Of a stretch of DNA of 64,000 nucleotides, positions 14,479 to 23,137 are shown piece after piece (positions within the stretch are counted from its first letter, which is position 1; the number at the start of each line of letters is the position of its first letter). The DNA is from Agrobacterium sp. AGB01 (lineage in GTDB: Bacteria; Pseudomonadota; Alphaproteobacteria; Rhizobiales; Rhizobiaceae). The position numbers and the translations under genes are program-made. The notes below the pieces were generated by a model. That model saw nothing but the letters and a program-made list of their open reading frames with translations. It was not told the origin of the DNA and made no database searches. The stretch covers positions 434,001 through 498,000 of the forward strand of contig NZ_JACVAB010000002.1 in assembly GCF_014851585.1 (NCBI RefSeq), written 5' to 3'.

Positions 14479-16788
14479 ATGGGCACGTCGCACAACACAC
14501 GTTTCAAGATTGACGGCATGGACTGCGCTTCCTGCGCATCCAAGATCGATACGGCGGTTCGCCGTATGCGGGGCGTGGAGGATGTTTCCGTTTCTGTGAC
14601 CGCCGGCACGATGACGGTGACGCATGATGACGTGAGCGACCTGATTGCGATCGGCAAAAAGGTCTCAGGCCTAGGCTATCCGGCAACGCGTCTAGCAGAC
14701 CGTGATGTGAAGCCGGCGCCCGAGCCGCATGTTCATGGTCCCTCATGCTCCCACAATCATGATCATACGGGCCATGATCATACCGGCCACGATAATAGCG
14801 ACCACGACCATGATGACCACGATCATGGGCATGATCACAAACATAACCACGGGCATGACCGTGCGGCGAGTGCAGCGGCCGATGATGGGATTGAAGGGTT
14901 GCATGGTCATGACCACGGCGTCAGTGACGGGCCATGGTGGCGCAGCCGCAAGGGCCGTTTGACGATCATGGCCGGACTGGCACTTGTGCTGGCTTACGGC
15001 ATTGGCCACCTTTTCCCGGCAATCCAGCTTTACGCCTTTACGGCAGCGATGCTGGTTGGCCTGTTTCCCATTGCGCGCCGCGCCATCATGGCGGCCTTGG
15101 CGGGAACGCCATTTTCCATTGAAATGCTGATGACCATTGCCGCCGTCGGCGCGCTGATCATTAACGCTACGGAAGAGGCGGCTGCCGTTGTTTTCCTGTT
15201 TCTGGTTGGCGAACTGCTGGAAGGTGTGGCGGCTGGAACGGCCCGCGCCAGCATCAAATCACTTTCGGCTTTGGTGCCTAAAACTGCTCTGCTGGAAGAA
15301 AACGGCAAAACACGCGAAGTGCCGGCCGAAAGCCTGGCTGTAGGTTCGGTTATTCTGGTTCGTCCCGGTGACCGAATTTCTGCCGATGGCACTGTTATTT
15401 CGGGTGAAAGCGCCATTGATGAAGCACCGGTCACAGGGGAAAGTGTTCCCGTTCGTAAGTCTATTGATGACGCAGTCTTTGCAGGTACGGTCAATGGTGA
15501 CGCAGCTTTGCGGGTGCGTGTGACGGCGGCTGCACAGGATAATACCATTGCCCGTGTGGTCCGGCTGGTCGAAGAGGCACAGGAAAGCAAAGCGCCGACT
15601 GAACGTTTCATCGACCGCTTCTCCAAATATTACACTCCGGGTGTTGTGGTCGTTGCGGCGCTGGTTGCCGTTCTGCCGCCGCTGCTGCTCGGGGCAGACT
15701 GGAGCGAGTGGGTCTACAAGGGTCTCGCCATTCTGCTGATTGGTTGCCCCTGTGCGCTGGTTATTTCCACACCTGCCGCCATTGCCGCCTCGCTGTCGTC
15801 AGGTGCGCGACGTGGCCTGTTGTTGAAGGGTGGCGCAGTGCTTGAAGGGCTTGGCAAGCTGACGGCCGTTGCATTGGACAAGACGGGCACTCTGACCGAA
15901 GGCAAGCCGAAGGTCACAGATGTGCTGGCCTTTGAGAAAACGGCGGTCGAAACGCTGCGTCTCGCCGCTGCCCTTGAAACCGGATCGAGCCATCCGCTGG
16001 CGCTTGCCATTCTGGCCAAGGCGGAAGAAGACGGCGTTGAAATTCCGCCTGTTGACGATGCAAAGGCACTGGGTGGCAAGGGTGTTGCTGCGAGGGTCGA
16101 AGGGATCGACGTCTTCCTTGGGTCGCCCAATGCTGCGGCTGAGCGAGTTACGATCTCGCAGGAACGGCTAGATGCGATTGCCGCGCTGAACGATCAGGGC
16201 AAGACGGTGTCGCTGTTAATTGCCGGTGATGTTTTGTGTGGCGCCATTGCGATGCGTGATGAACCCCGTGCCGATGCGGTTGCTGGTTTGAAGGCGCTGA
16301 CGGACAGTGGCATCAAGGTTGTGATGCTGACAGGCGATAACAAACGCACCGCGACTGCCATCGGCGCGCAGCTTGGCATTGATGTGCGTGCCGAACTGTT
16401 GCCTCAGGACAAGCAGCGTATTGTCGGTGAGCTGCAGAAAGAAGGCTACATCGTTGGCAAGGTCGGAGACGGCATCAATGATGCGCCGGCTCTGGCGGCT
16501 GCCAATGTCGGCATTGCCATGGGTGGCGGAACGGATGTTGCGTTGGAAACCGCCGATGCGGCAATTCTTCACAGCCGGGTTGGGGATGTTGCCCAAATGG
16601 TGTCGTTGTCTCAGCGTACCATGCGCAACATCTTCCAGAATATCGCCATGTCTCTTGGCTTGAAGGCGGTGTTTCTGGTCACCACAATTGCTGGAATTAC
16701 TGGCCTTTGGCCTGCAATTCTGGCGGATACGGGGGCAACGGTGCTGGTTACGCTCAATGCGCTGCGGTTGCTGAAAATCCCCAAGTAA
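14479..16788 (+). CDS. zntA: P1B-type heavy-metal ATPase (Zn2+/Cd2+/Pb2+ efflux), ZntA/CadA type
   Basis: A 769-residue inner-membrane metal pump. Order: an N-terminal HMA domain with GMDCASC (residues 14-20), a His-rich linker (about 83-135, 17 His in some 45 residues, largely HD repeats), membrane segments, the CPC ion motif (GCPCAL, about 422), the phosphorylation loop DKTGTLTEG (about 467), the SSHPLA motif (about 503), TGDN and GDGINDAPALA. CPC with a GMDCASC HMA domain fits the Zn/Cd/Pb subgroup rather than copper; the His-rich stretch points to zinc sensing or buffering. It exports metal from the cytosol at the cost of ATP. A MerR-like dyad promoter precedes it. The gene stands alone. 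Confidence 0.92.
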   Translation: MGTSHNTRFKIDGMDCASCASKIDTAVRRMRGVEDVSVSVTAGTMTVTHDDVSDLIAIGKKVSGLGYPATRLADRDVKPAPEPHVHGPSCSHNHDHTGHDHTGHDNSDHDHDDHDHGHDHKHNHGHDRAASAAADDGIEGLHGHDHGVSDGPWWRSRKGRLTIMAGLALVLAYGIGHLFPAIQLYAFTAAMLVGLFPIARRAIMAALAGTPFSIEMLMTIAAVGALIINATEEAAAVVFLFLVGELLEGVAAGTARASIKSLSALVPKTALLEENGKTREVPAESLAVGSVILVRPGDRISADGTVISGESAIDEAPVTGESVPVRKSIDDAVFAGTVNGDAALRVRVTAAAQDNTIARVVRLVEEAQESKAPTERFIDRFSKYYTPGVVVVAALVAVLPPLLLGADWSEWVYKGLAILLIGCPCALVISTPAAIAASLSSGARRGLLLKGGAVLEGLGKLTAVALDKTGTLTEGKPKVTDVLAFEKTAVETLRLAAALETGSSHPLALAILAKAEEDGVEIPPVDDAKALGGKGVAARVEGIDVFLGSPNAAAERVTISQERLDAIAALNDQGKTVSLLIAGDVLCGAIAMRDEPRADAVAGLKALTDSGIKVVMLTGDNKRTATAIGAQLGIDVRAELLPQDKQRIVGELQKEGYIVGKVGDGINDAPALAAANVGIAMGGGTDVALETADAAILHSRVGDVAQMVSLSQRTMRNIFQNIAMSLGLKAVFLVTTIAGITGLWPAILADTGATVLVTLNALRLLKIPK

Positions 16789-16811
16789 TACCCTGTTGGG
16801 TGTGACAGAAT

Positions 16812-16875
16812 GCTTCCGGTGATCAACACATTGTGTCCGTATGTTTAACGAATGGGTAATGTGTCCATCGGAAGC
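16812..16875. other. Long imperfect inverted repeat before the YafK-like gene
   Basis: GCTTCCG (16812-16818) and ACACATT (16826-16832) pair with AATGTGT (16858-16864) and CGGAAGC (16869-16875). It lies between convergently spaced units and could be a terminator stem of the ATPase gene or a leader structure. There is no T-run. Confidence 0.35.
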
Positions 16876-16961
16876 TGTGATAAAAGCGGCACTCGAATAC
16901 GGACTATTATTGCGGAATGTTTTTACCAGGACAAAACCACTGTCTTTCGCTTAAGCGCTCT

Positions 16962-17969
16962 ATGTTGCCATCGGTTTACAAGCTGGCGGCGGCTGCGCTG
17001 GTGGGCATTTCTCTGGCCAGCTGTACGTCTATGGACCTCAGCGCAACGGCCGAGGCACCAAAGCTGTCCAGCAAGGTGAAGGCCGAGATGGCCAGCAAGG
17101 GCATGAAACAGGAAAGCCCTGTTCTTGTTCGCATTTTCAAGCAGGAAAGCGAACTGGAAGTCTGGAAGGTTGATAAGTCTGGTGCTTATGCGCTGTTTAA
17201 AACTTACCCGATGTGCCGCTGGTCCGGCAAACTTGGGCCGAAGATGAAGTCTGGCGATCGTCAAGCGCCTGAAGGTTTTTATCATGTCTCGGCCGGCATG
17301 CTGAACCCGAACTCGCAATATTACGTATCGTTCAACCTTGGTTATCCCAACCGTCTTGAATCGGCCCTCGGTTACACCGGAGAGGCATTGATGGTGCATG
17401 GCGCGTGCTCATCGTCGGGATGTTACGCCATGACGGACCAGCAGGTTGGTGAAATTTACGCTGTCGTTCAAAAGGCGCTGGAAAGTGGTCAAAGCCGTTT
17501 CCAGGTGCAGGCCTATCCGTTCCGCATGACTGCGAAAAATATGGCCCTACACAAGGACGACGAGAACATGCCGTTCTGGCGCACCTTGAAAGAAGGATAT
17601 GATTCCTTCGAGCTGACAAAACGCCAGCCGAAGGTGTCGGTCTGCGGTCGCCGTTATGTATTCAACACAGAATTTTCCGGTGGGGAACCTTCTGATCCCT
17701 TGGCCGTTTGTCCTCCTGCCGTAAACCAGCCGGATTCGGCACTCATGGCAAAACTGGATTTGGAAAAGCAGAAAGTGGATCTGGCCATCGCGCAGGCGAC
17801 GTCGGTTCCGGTGATGGCATATTCCGACGGTGGCATGCATCCGAGCTTCCGCGCAATCCTCGAGAAGAATGGCGCGAAGAAAATGGCGGCCAGCGTATCT
17901 AAAACCAAATACCCCGTCAGCCGTCCCGAAGCGGCGCTGGCTGATCCCTTTGCGGGCATAAGAAAATAA
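16962..17969 (+). CDS. YafK-like L,D-transpeptidase-fold lipoprotein
   Basis: The 335-residue protein starts at MLPSVYK with a lipoprotein signal ending in the lipobox LASC. The central domain is a YkuD-type L,D-transpeptidase fold of the YafK branch, with the catalytic stretch VHGACSSSGCYAMT: the His-Gly and the Cys nucleophile in SGC are both present. YafK (DpaA/LdtF in E. coli) acts on peptidoglycan-protein links. The C-terminal 100 residues are low in recognisable motifs. A frame extension to an ATG at 16917 would put residues before the signal peptide and is not used. It is followed within 15 bases by a second L,D-transpeptidase gene, so the two are probably co-transcribed. Confidence 0.82.
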   Translation: MLPSVYKLAAAALVGISLASCTSMDLSATAEAPKLSSKVKAEMASKGMKQESPVLVRIFKQESELEVWKVDKSGAYALFKTYPMCRWSGKLGPKMKSGDRQAPEGFYHVSAGMLNPNSQYYVSFNLGYPNRLESALGYTGEALMVHGACSSSGCYAMTDQQVGEIYAVVQKALESGQSRFQVQAYPFRMTAKNMALHKDDENMPFWRTLKEGYDSFELTKRQPKVSVCGRRYVFNTEFSGGEPSDPLAVCPPAVNQPDSALMAKLDLEKQKVDLAIAQATSVPVMAYSDGGMHPSFRAILEKNGAKKMAASVSKTKYPVSRPEAALADPFAGIRK

Positions 17970-17983
17970 ACTGAGGACGTCGA

Positions 17984-18715
17984 TTGAAGACCGAGATTAT
18001 CACAAGACGCATGTTCCTGCTGGGAACGGCCGGAATGGCAACCACCGTATTGGCTGGCTGCACCACGACCTCCAACCAGACCGTTGCGGCACCAGTTGAA
18101 CCGTCTGTGGATAATTCCATGCTGGCCAGCATGTATGGCCCGATGCCGGAGGAGCAATTCCCGCTGCCGGCTATTCCTTATCAAAAAATTCCATCGCGTT
18201 TCCATCGCCAGATGGTTGCAAATCCTACCAGTGAGCGTCCCGGCACAATCATTGTCGATACGAGCAACCACTTCCTGTATCTGACGATGGAAGGTGGCCA
18301 GGCCATGCGTTACGGCGTTGGCCTTGGTCGTGCCGGTTTTGAATGGGCGGGCAGGGGTGTTATCCAATACAAACGCCAATGGCCACGCTGGACACCGCCG
18401 GATGAAATGGTGGCGCGCCAGCCTGAGTTGCAGCCTTACAGCATTGCCAATGGCGGCATGGATCCTGGTCTGAACAACCCGCTTGGTGCTCGCGCGCTTT
18501 ACATTTTCCAAAACAACCAGGATACGCTCTACCGTATCCACGGGTCGCCGGAATGGTGGACGATTGGCAAATCGGTATCGTCTGGCTGCGTGCGCATGCT
18601 CAATCAGGATATCATCGATCTCTATAACCGGGTACCGGGTAAGACACCGATCCTGGTCATGAACCTTTCAGCGCCTATGGTTGCCGTTGCTCCGGGTCTC
18701 CCGCAGCCGGTTTGA
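17984..18715 (+). CDS. L,D-transpeptidase (YkuD/ErfK), lipoprotein with twin-arginine-like signal
   Basis: A 243-residue envelope enzyme. The N-terminus shows TRRMFLLGTAGMATTVLAGC: a twin-arginine-like start and a lipobox, so it may be a Tat-exported lipoprotein. The YkuD domain follows (about 80-230) with the classic active site HGSPEWWTIGKSVSSGCVRM, in which Cys is the nucleophile. It would form 3-3 cross-links or attach proteins to peptidoglycan in the periplasm. The TTG start is supported by GAGGA a few bases upstream. A paralogue with the same layout lies at 58018. A terminator follows. Confidence 0.88.
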   Translation: MKTEIITRRMFLLGTAGMATTVLAGCTTTSNQTVAAPVEPSVDNSMLASMYGPMPEEQFPLPAIPYQKIPSRFHRQMVANPTSERPGTIIVDTSNHFLYLTMEGGQAMRYGVGLGRAGFEWAGRGVIQYKRQWPRWTPPDEMVARQPELQPYSIANGGMDPGLNNPLGARALYIFQNNQDTLYRIHGSPEWWTIGKSVSSGCVRMLNQDIIDLYNRVPGKTPILVMNLSAPMVAVAPGLPQPV

Positions 18716-18735
18716 TCGTTTTGGTCTGAGTTTTC

Positions 18736-18771
18736 AAAAGCCCACGCCTTGGTGAAACGCGTGGGTTTTTT
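18736..18771 (+). terminator. Rho-independent terminator
   Basis: CCCACGC (18741-18747) pairs with GCGTGGG (18759-18765), followed by six T. It ends the L,D-transpeptidase transcript and sits against the convergent methyltransferase gene. Confidence 0.85.
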
Positions 18772-18776
18772 GTTGC

Positions 18777-19589
18777 TCAGGCATCCGGTTTGGTTGCCAG
18801 AATGGCGTAACGGTGTTGCAGGCCACGGGCCGTTGCCTTGAAAAATCCGAGGTCTTTGGCCTGCGCCTTATGGATTTTCTTAAGGTTGGCATCGACAGTA
18901 AGTGATTGGAAACCCGTGTCTTTCAACAGTGTGGCGACGGCATCTGCGCGTGCCCCATTCGAGAAATAGACGCGGGACAGGATGCTGTTGTGGGCGGTGG
19001 CACTGTGGCCCGGCGCATGCGGTGTTCCGGGATTGCGGAAGCCGGCATTTTCCAGAAACGCGGCAAGCTTCTTGAGCAGCTTTTCGCCAAGACTGATGTT
19101 GACGAAATCGCCGTCCACGATCAGCAGTTTACCGCCGGGTTTCAGGACGCGAAACCACTCGGCAAAGCTGGCCTTCGGGTCTACCAGCGTCCACACCAGA
19201 TGGCGGGTTATAATGACATCATAGGTGCCATCCGGCTCCATGGTGTTTTCCGCGTCTGCCATGTTGAAATGGATCGAGCGGCTCCTGGAAATTGCCTTGG
19301 AGCGGGCCAATGCCAGCATGGTTTCGGACCAGTCGAGGCCGGTGACGGCAAAACCGAGATCATCCATCAGATGGGAGATTACGCCGGTGCCGCAGGCAAG
19401 GTCGAGTGCAACCCGACCGTTACCCGGACCCAGATGTTTGAGGATCAAAGCGTGCCAGGCGGCGCGCTCCTCATCGGAGAAAATCTCATGGCCGGGGGAT
19501 AGATCGAAGGTTGCAGCGCGGGATGACCAATAGGCCTTGATTTCATCACGTAGTGCGAAATTATTCCCGTGTCTGTCTATGTTCGACAT
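18777..19589 (-). CDS. Class I SAM-dependent methyltransferase
   Basis: A 270-residue cytosolic methyltransferase. Motif I is VALDLACGTGVISHLMDDLG (about residues 55-74), with the acidic motif II residue in VTGLDWSETML, and the later motif in LVWTLVDPKASFAEWFRVLK followed by PGGKLLIVDGD. These place it in the UbiE/COQ5-like methyltransferase_11 group. The substrate is unknown. The ATG at 19589 is chosen; a TTG three codons upstream is less likely. It is divergent from the iron ABC operon, about 110 bases away, but no functional link can be read from the sequence. Confidence 0.83.
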   Translation of the reverse strand: MSNIDRHGNNFALRDEIKAYWSSRAATFDLSPGHEIFSDEERAAWHALILKHLGPGNGRVALDLACGTGVISHLMDDLGFAVTGLDWSETMLALARSKAISRSRSIHFNMADAENTMEPDGTYDVIITRHLVWTLVDPKASFAEWFRVLKPGGKLLIVDGDFVNISLGEKLLKKLAAFLENAGFRNPGTPHAPGHSATAHNSILSRVYFSNGARADAVATLLKDTGFQSLTVDANLKKIHKAQAKDLGFFKATARGLQHRYAILATKPDA

Positions 19590-19641
19590 CGTATCCAACC
19601 CTGGCGTTCGTCACTTTGGAAACCGTCTAAAAGATAAAACT

Positions 19642-19656
19642 TGACGGTATCAGTCA
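19642..19656. promoter_or_regulatory. IRO box (RirA operator) upstream of the iron ABC operon
   Basis: TGA-N9-TCA, 45 bp before the first binding-protein gene. The same element occurs before hasI and hasR, so this operon is probably RirA-repressed too. Confidence 0.62.
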
Positions 19657-19700
19657 TAAAATAATAAAGCCCCGGCAGTTTTCACCGGAGAGCAATTTCA

Positions 19701-20834
19701 ATGCGCATTACAGGCAAATCAACTGTACTTGCAATGGGTCTTCTCGTGTCGAGCGTATGGCCGGCATTTGCGGACAAGGTCACCCTCAAGGACGTCACGG
19801 GCCGTGATGTTGAGGTGAATGTGCCTGTCAAAAATGTCATTCTTGGCGAAGGCCGTCAGATCTATTTCCTTGCTGCTCTGGACAAGAACAACCCGTTTGA
19901 ACACGTGGTTGGCTGGCGCGATGACCTGCCAAAGGCCGACCCTGAAACCTATGAGGCCTATCTGGCCAAATATCCTGACATCGCCAAGCTGCCGACTTTT
20001 GGTGGCATGAAGGATGGTACATTTGACATTGAGCAGGCGGTGGCGCTGAAGCCCGACGTCATCTTGATGAACATCGATGCCAAGACCGCAACGGAAGAGG
20101 CCGGTTACATCGAGAAGCTCGGCAAGGTTGGCATTCCGCTTGTATATGTCGACTTCCGTGAAAAGCCGATGGAAAACACTGAGCCGAGCATGCGCGTCAT
20201 GGGCAAGCTGATGGGCAAGGAGCAACTGGCTGAAGACTTCATCAAGTTCCGCGCCGACAGCATCAAGAGCGTCACGGACGTTCTGGAAAAGAACAATCCG
20301 AAGAAGCCTGTTGTTTTCATCGAACGCGCCGGTGGTTATTCTGATGATTGCTGCATGTCTTTCGGCAACGAGAACTTCGGCAAGATGGTTGAAATTGCCG
20401 GTGGCATCAACATGGCCAAGGACATCATTCCCGGCACTTTCGGCACCGTTAATCCCGAACAGGTCATTGCTTCGAACCCTGACCAGATCATCGTGACGGG
20501 TGGTAAGTGGGACGCTTATGTTCCCGGTGGTAACTGGGTTGGTGTCGGTTATGGCGCTGATCTGAAAGAAGCCCGCCGCAAGCTGGAAAACCTGACCAAG
20601 CGTCCGGCCTTCACCGGTGTGCAGGCGGTCAAGGATGGCAATGTTCATGCCATCTGGCACCAGTTCTACAATAATCCGTACCAGTTCGTTGCCATTCAGG
20701 AAATTGCCAAGTGGCTGCACCCTGATCTGTTCAAAGATCTGGACCCTGAAGCAACCTTCAAGGAACTGCACGCGCGCTTCCTGCCGCTGGATTACAAGCC
20801 CGGCTACTTCGTGTCGCTGAAGGACGCAGAGTAA
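19701..20834 (+). CDS. Iron-chelate ABC transporter substrate-binding protein 1
   Basis: A 377-residue periplasmic binding protein of the BtuF/FepB (PF01497) fold. A signal peptide ends at AFA (about residue 24). The mature part begins with the typical DVTGRDVEV strand, then NVILGEGRQIYFLAAL, and a long backbone helix joins the two lobes. A vicinal Cys pair (DDCCMSFG) and the block HAIWHQFYNNPYQF are shared with the next gene. It would bind ferric siderophore or heme and deliver it to the FecCD-type permease two genes on. An IRO box lies upstream. It is unusual that a near-paralogue follows directly. Confidence 0.85.
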   Translation: MRITGKSTVLAMGLLVSSVWPAFADKVTLKDVTGRDVEVNVPVKNVILGEGRQIYFLAALDKNNPFEHVVGWRDDLPKADPETYEAYLAKYPDIAKLPTFGGMKDGTFDIEQAVALKPDVILMNIDAKTATEEAGYIEKLGKVGIPLVYVDFREKPMENTEPSMRVMGKLMGKEQLAEDFIKFRADSIKSVTDVLEKNNPKKPVVFIERAGGYSDDCCMSFGNENFGKMVEIAGGINMAKDIIPGTFGTVNPEQVIASNPDQIIVTGGKWDAYVPGGNWVGVGYGADLKEARRKLENLTKRPAFTGVQAVKDGNVHAIWHQFYNNPYQFVAIQEIAKWLHPDLFKDLDPEATFKELHARFLPLDYKPGYFVSLKDAE

Positions 20835-20933
20835 AAAATGACGACTGACGGTGCATGGGGGGGTGCCGGTTGATCAGGCGAGGCTGCAAAATTGCGGCCT
20901 CGCCATTTCTGATTAAAGAGAGAGGGACCACCC

Positions 20934-22070
20934 ATGCGGTTCAAGATGTTTCGCCATGTAACGGTGCTCGCCGTTTCGCTTCTGGCAATGCCGGCATTTG
21001 CTGCTGAAATTACCGATGTCACGGGACATACGGTCGAGATCGAGTTGCCCGCCAAGCGCGTGATTGTTGGTGAAGCCCGCCAGATCCACGTTATCGCCGC
21101 GCTGAAAGGTGATCAGACATTCGACAGCATTGTCGGTTGGCGCGATGACCTGATCAAAAAAGATCCTGATAGTTATACGGCCTATGTCGAGAAGTTCCCG
21201 GCATTGGCGGATTTGCCGCGTTTCGGTTACATCCCGCAAGGCGATTTCAGCCTCGAGACCGCAATTTCGCTGACACCTGACGTCATCACATTGAACCTTG
21301 AGGCCGAAAAGGGTGCCAAGGAAAGCGGCTTTGAAGAAAAGGCAGCGGCTGCCGGTATCAAGGTCATCTATCTCGATTTCCGAATTGACCCGGACAAGAA
21401 CAGCGAAAAATCAATCCGTATTCTTGGCCAGCTTTTTGGTGCAGAAAAGCGGGCAGAAGAATTCATTGCCTATCGCCGTGCAGAAATTGCCCGCGTCACC
21501 GACAGGTTGGCTGGCATCAGGGATCTGAAACGTCCTAATGTGTTCATCGAACGCTCGCCAGGTATCTCGGGTGAGAACACCTGCTGCCGCACATTCGGCC
21601 CCGCCAATTTCGGCGCGATGGTTGATCTGGCTGGCGGGCACAATGTCGCCGATGGGATTATCAAGACCACCTTTGGTGACCTCAATCCGGAACAACTCGT
21701 GGTGTCGGATCCTGCCCATGTCATCGTGACCGGCTCCAATTGGGCCGCTGAATCCGATATCAACCAGTTTGTCCCGCTCGGTCGTGGGGCCGACATGGTG
21801 GTGGCGCGAGAACGTCTTGCCAATCTCATGACACGCACGCCATTCCCAAACCTGTCTGCCGTCAAGAATGGTCAGGTTCATGGTGTCTGGCACCAGTTTT
21901 ATGGCGCGCCATATGAGTTTTTCCCAATCCAGCAATTTGCGAAGTGGTTCCATCCGGACATCTTTGCCGATCTGGACCCGGAGAAGAATTTTGAGGAATT
22001 CCATAGGAAATTCCTGCCGGTGACGTATAAGCCGGGATATTTCGTCTCTCTCGAAAAAGGTTCGAACTGA
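20934..22070 (+). CDS. Iron-chelate ABC transporter substrate-binding protein 2
   Basis: A 378-residue paralogue of the preceding protein, with a signal peptide ending at AFAAE. Shared blocks include VGWRDDL, TCCRTFGPANFGAMVDLAGG and VHGVWHQFYGAP, so the vicinal Cys pair is kept. The two probably arose by tandem duplication and may bind different chelates, but the ligand cannot be read. The stop overlaps the permease start (ATG at 22070), giving tight coupling with the membrane component. AGAGAGAGGGA lies before the start. Confidence 0.86.
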   Translation: MRFKMFRHVTVLAVSLLAMPAFAAEITDVTGHTVEIELPAKRVIVGEARQIHVIAALKGDQTFDSIVGWRDDLIKKDPDSYTAYVEKFPALADLPRFGYIPQGDFSLETAISLTPDVITLNLEAEKGAKESGFEEKAAAAGIKVIYLDFRIDPDKNSEKSIRILGQLFGAEKRAEEFIAYRRAEIARVTDRLAGIRDLKRPNVFIERSPGISGENTCCRTFGPANFGAMVDLAGGHNVADGIIKTTFGDLNPEQLVVSDPAHVIVTGSNWAAESDINQFVPLGRGADMVVARERLANLMTRTPFPNLSAVKNGQVHGVWHQFYGAPYEFFPIQQFAKWFHPDIFADLDPEKNFEEFHRKFLPVTYKPGYFVSLEKGSN

Positions 22071-23137
22071 TGGCTTCCTTGAGTGAAACCGAGGTCAAAG
22101 TAACAGGGCGCGATCAATATCGCGCTCTTGCCACACGCAGGATTATCATTCTGGCGGGGCTGGTTTTTGCCCTGTGTCTCAGTCTTGCGGCAGACATGGC
22201 TCTTGGCCCGGCGCGATACACTTTATCGCAGGTTGTTGGTGCGATCCTGGATCCGGCTTCGGTCACTGACCAGCTTCGTGTGGTTATCTGGGATATTCGT
22301 ATGCCGATTGCCTTGATGGCCGTAACCGTCGGGGCATCGCTTTCGGTTGCCGGTGCGCAGATGCAGACCATCTTGTCGAACCCGCTTGCCAGCCCGTTTA
22401 CGCTTGGTATCTCGGCCGCCGCCAGCTTTGGCGCTGCTTTGGCACTGGTGGGGGGCGTGGCGATTTTTCCTGGTGCCGTACACTACATGGTGCCGATCAA
22501 CGCGTTTTTGATGGCGATGCTGGCGGCGATGTTCATCCACTTCGCCTCGACCATGCGCGGTGTCAGTGTTGAGACCATCGTCCTTCTTGGGATCGCCTTG
22601 GTGTTCACCTTCAACGCGGCGCTGTCGCTGCTCGAATATTTGGCATCGGAACAGGCATTGGCCGCAGTTGTGTTCTGGACCATGGGCAGCCTGACCAAGG
22701 CAACATGGATGAAGGTCTATGTGACGGGTGGCATCATCGTGCTGACGGTGCCTTTGTTCATGAAAAACGCCTGGGCGCTGACTGCACTTCGTCTTGGTGA
22801 CGACAAGGCTGCCAGCATGGGCGTCAATGTTCGTCGCCTGCGTTTGCAGACCATGCTGACCGTCAGCCTGCTGGCTGCCATTCCTGTGTCCTTTGTCGGG
22901 ACAATCGGTTTTGTAGGTCTGGTTGGCCCGCACATTGCGCGTATGGTGGTGGGTGAGGACCAGCGCTTCTTCCTGCCGGGGTCGGTCATCTGCGGTGCAC
23001 TGCTGTTGTCCGTGACCTCGGTTGTCAGCAAGATGCTTATTCCCGGCGCTATCCTGCCGATCGGTGTCATCACCGCGCTGGTTGGCGTTCCCTTCTTCTT
23101 CGTTCTGATCTTTTCCAACAGGAGGCGCGCATGGTAG
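22070..23137 (+). CDS. FecCD-family iron-chelate ABC permease
   Basis: A 355-residue integral membrane protein of the BtuC/FecCD family, with about ten hydrophobic segments. Family signatures are visible: LSVAGAQMQTILSNPLASP near residue 95 and the coupling region FVGTIGFVGLVGPHIARM near 280. It forms a homodimeric channel for iron chelates together with the ATPase encoded next, whose start it overlaps by seven bases. A single permease serves two binding proteins here. GLVGPHIAR is the ATPase-contact loop of this family. Confidence 0.9.
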   Translation: MASLSETEVKVTGRDQYRALATRRIIILAGLVFALCLSLAADMALGPARYTLSQVVGAILDPASVTDQLRVVIWDIRMPIALMAVTVGASLSVAGAQMQTILSNPLASPFTLGISAAASFGAALALVGGVAIFPGAVHYMVPINAFLMAMLAAMFIHFASTMRGVSVETIVLLGIALVFTFNAALSLLEYLASEQALAAVVFWTMGSLTKATWMKVYVTGGIIVLTVPLFMKNAWALTALRLGDDKAASMGVNVRRLRLQTMLTVSLLAAIPVSFVGTIGFVGLVGPHIARMVVGEDQRFFLPGSVICGALLLSVTSVVSKMLIPGAILPIGVITALVGVPFFFVLIFSNRRRAW

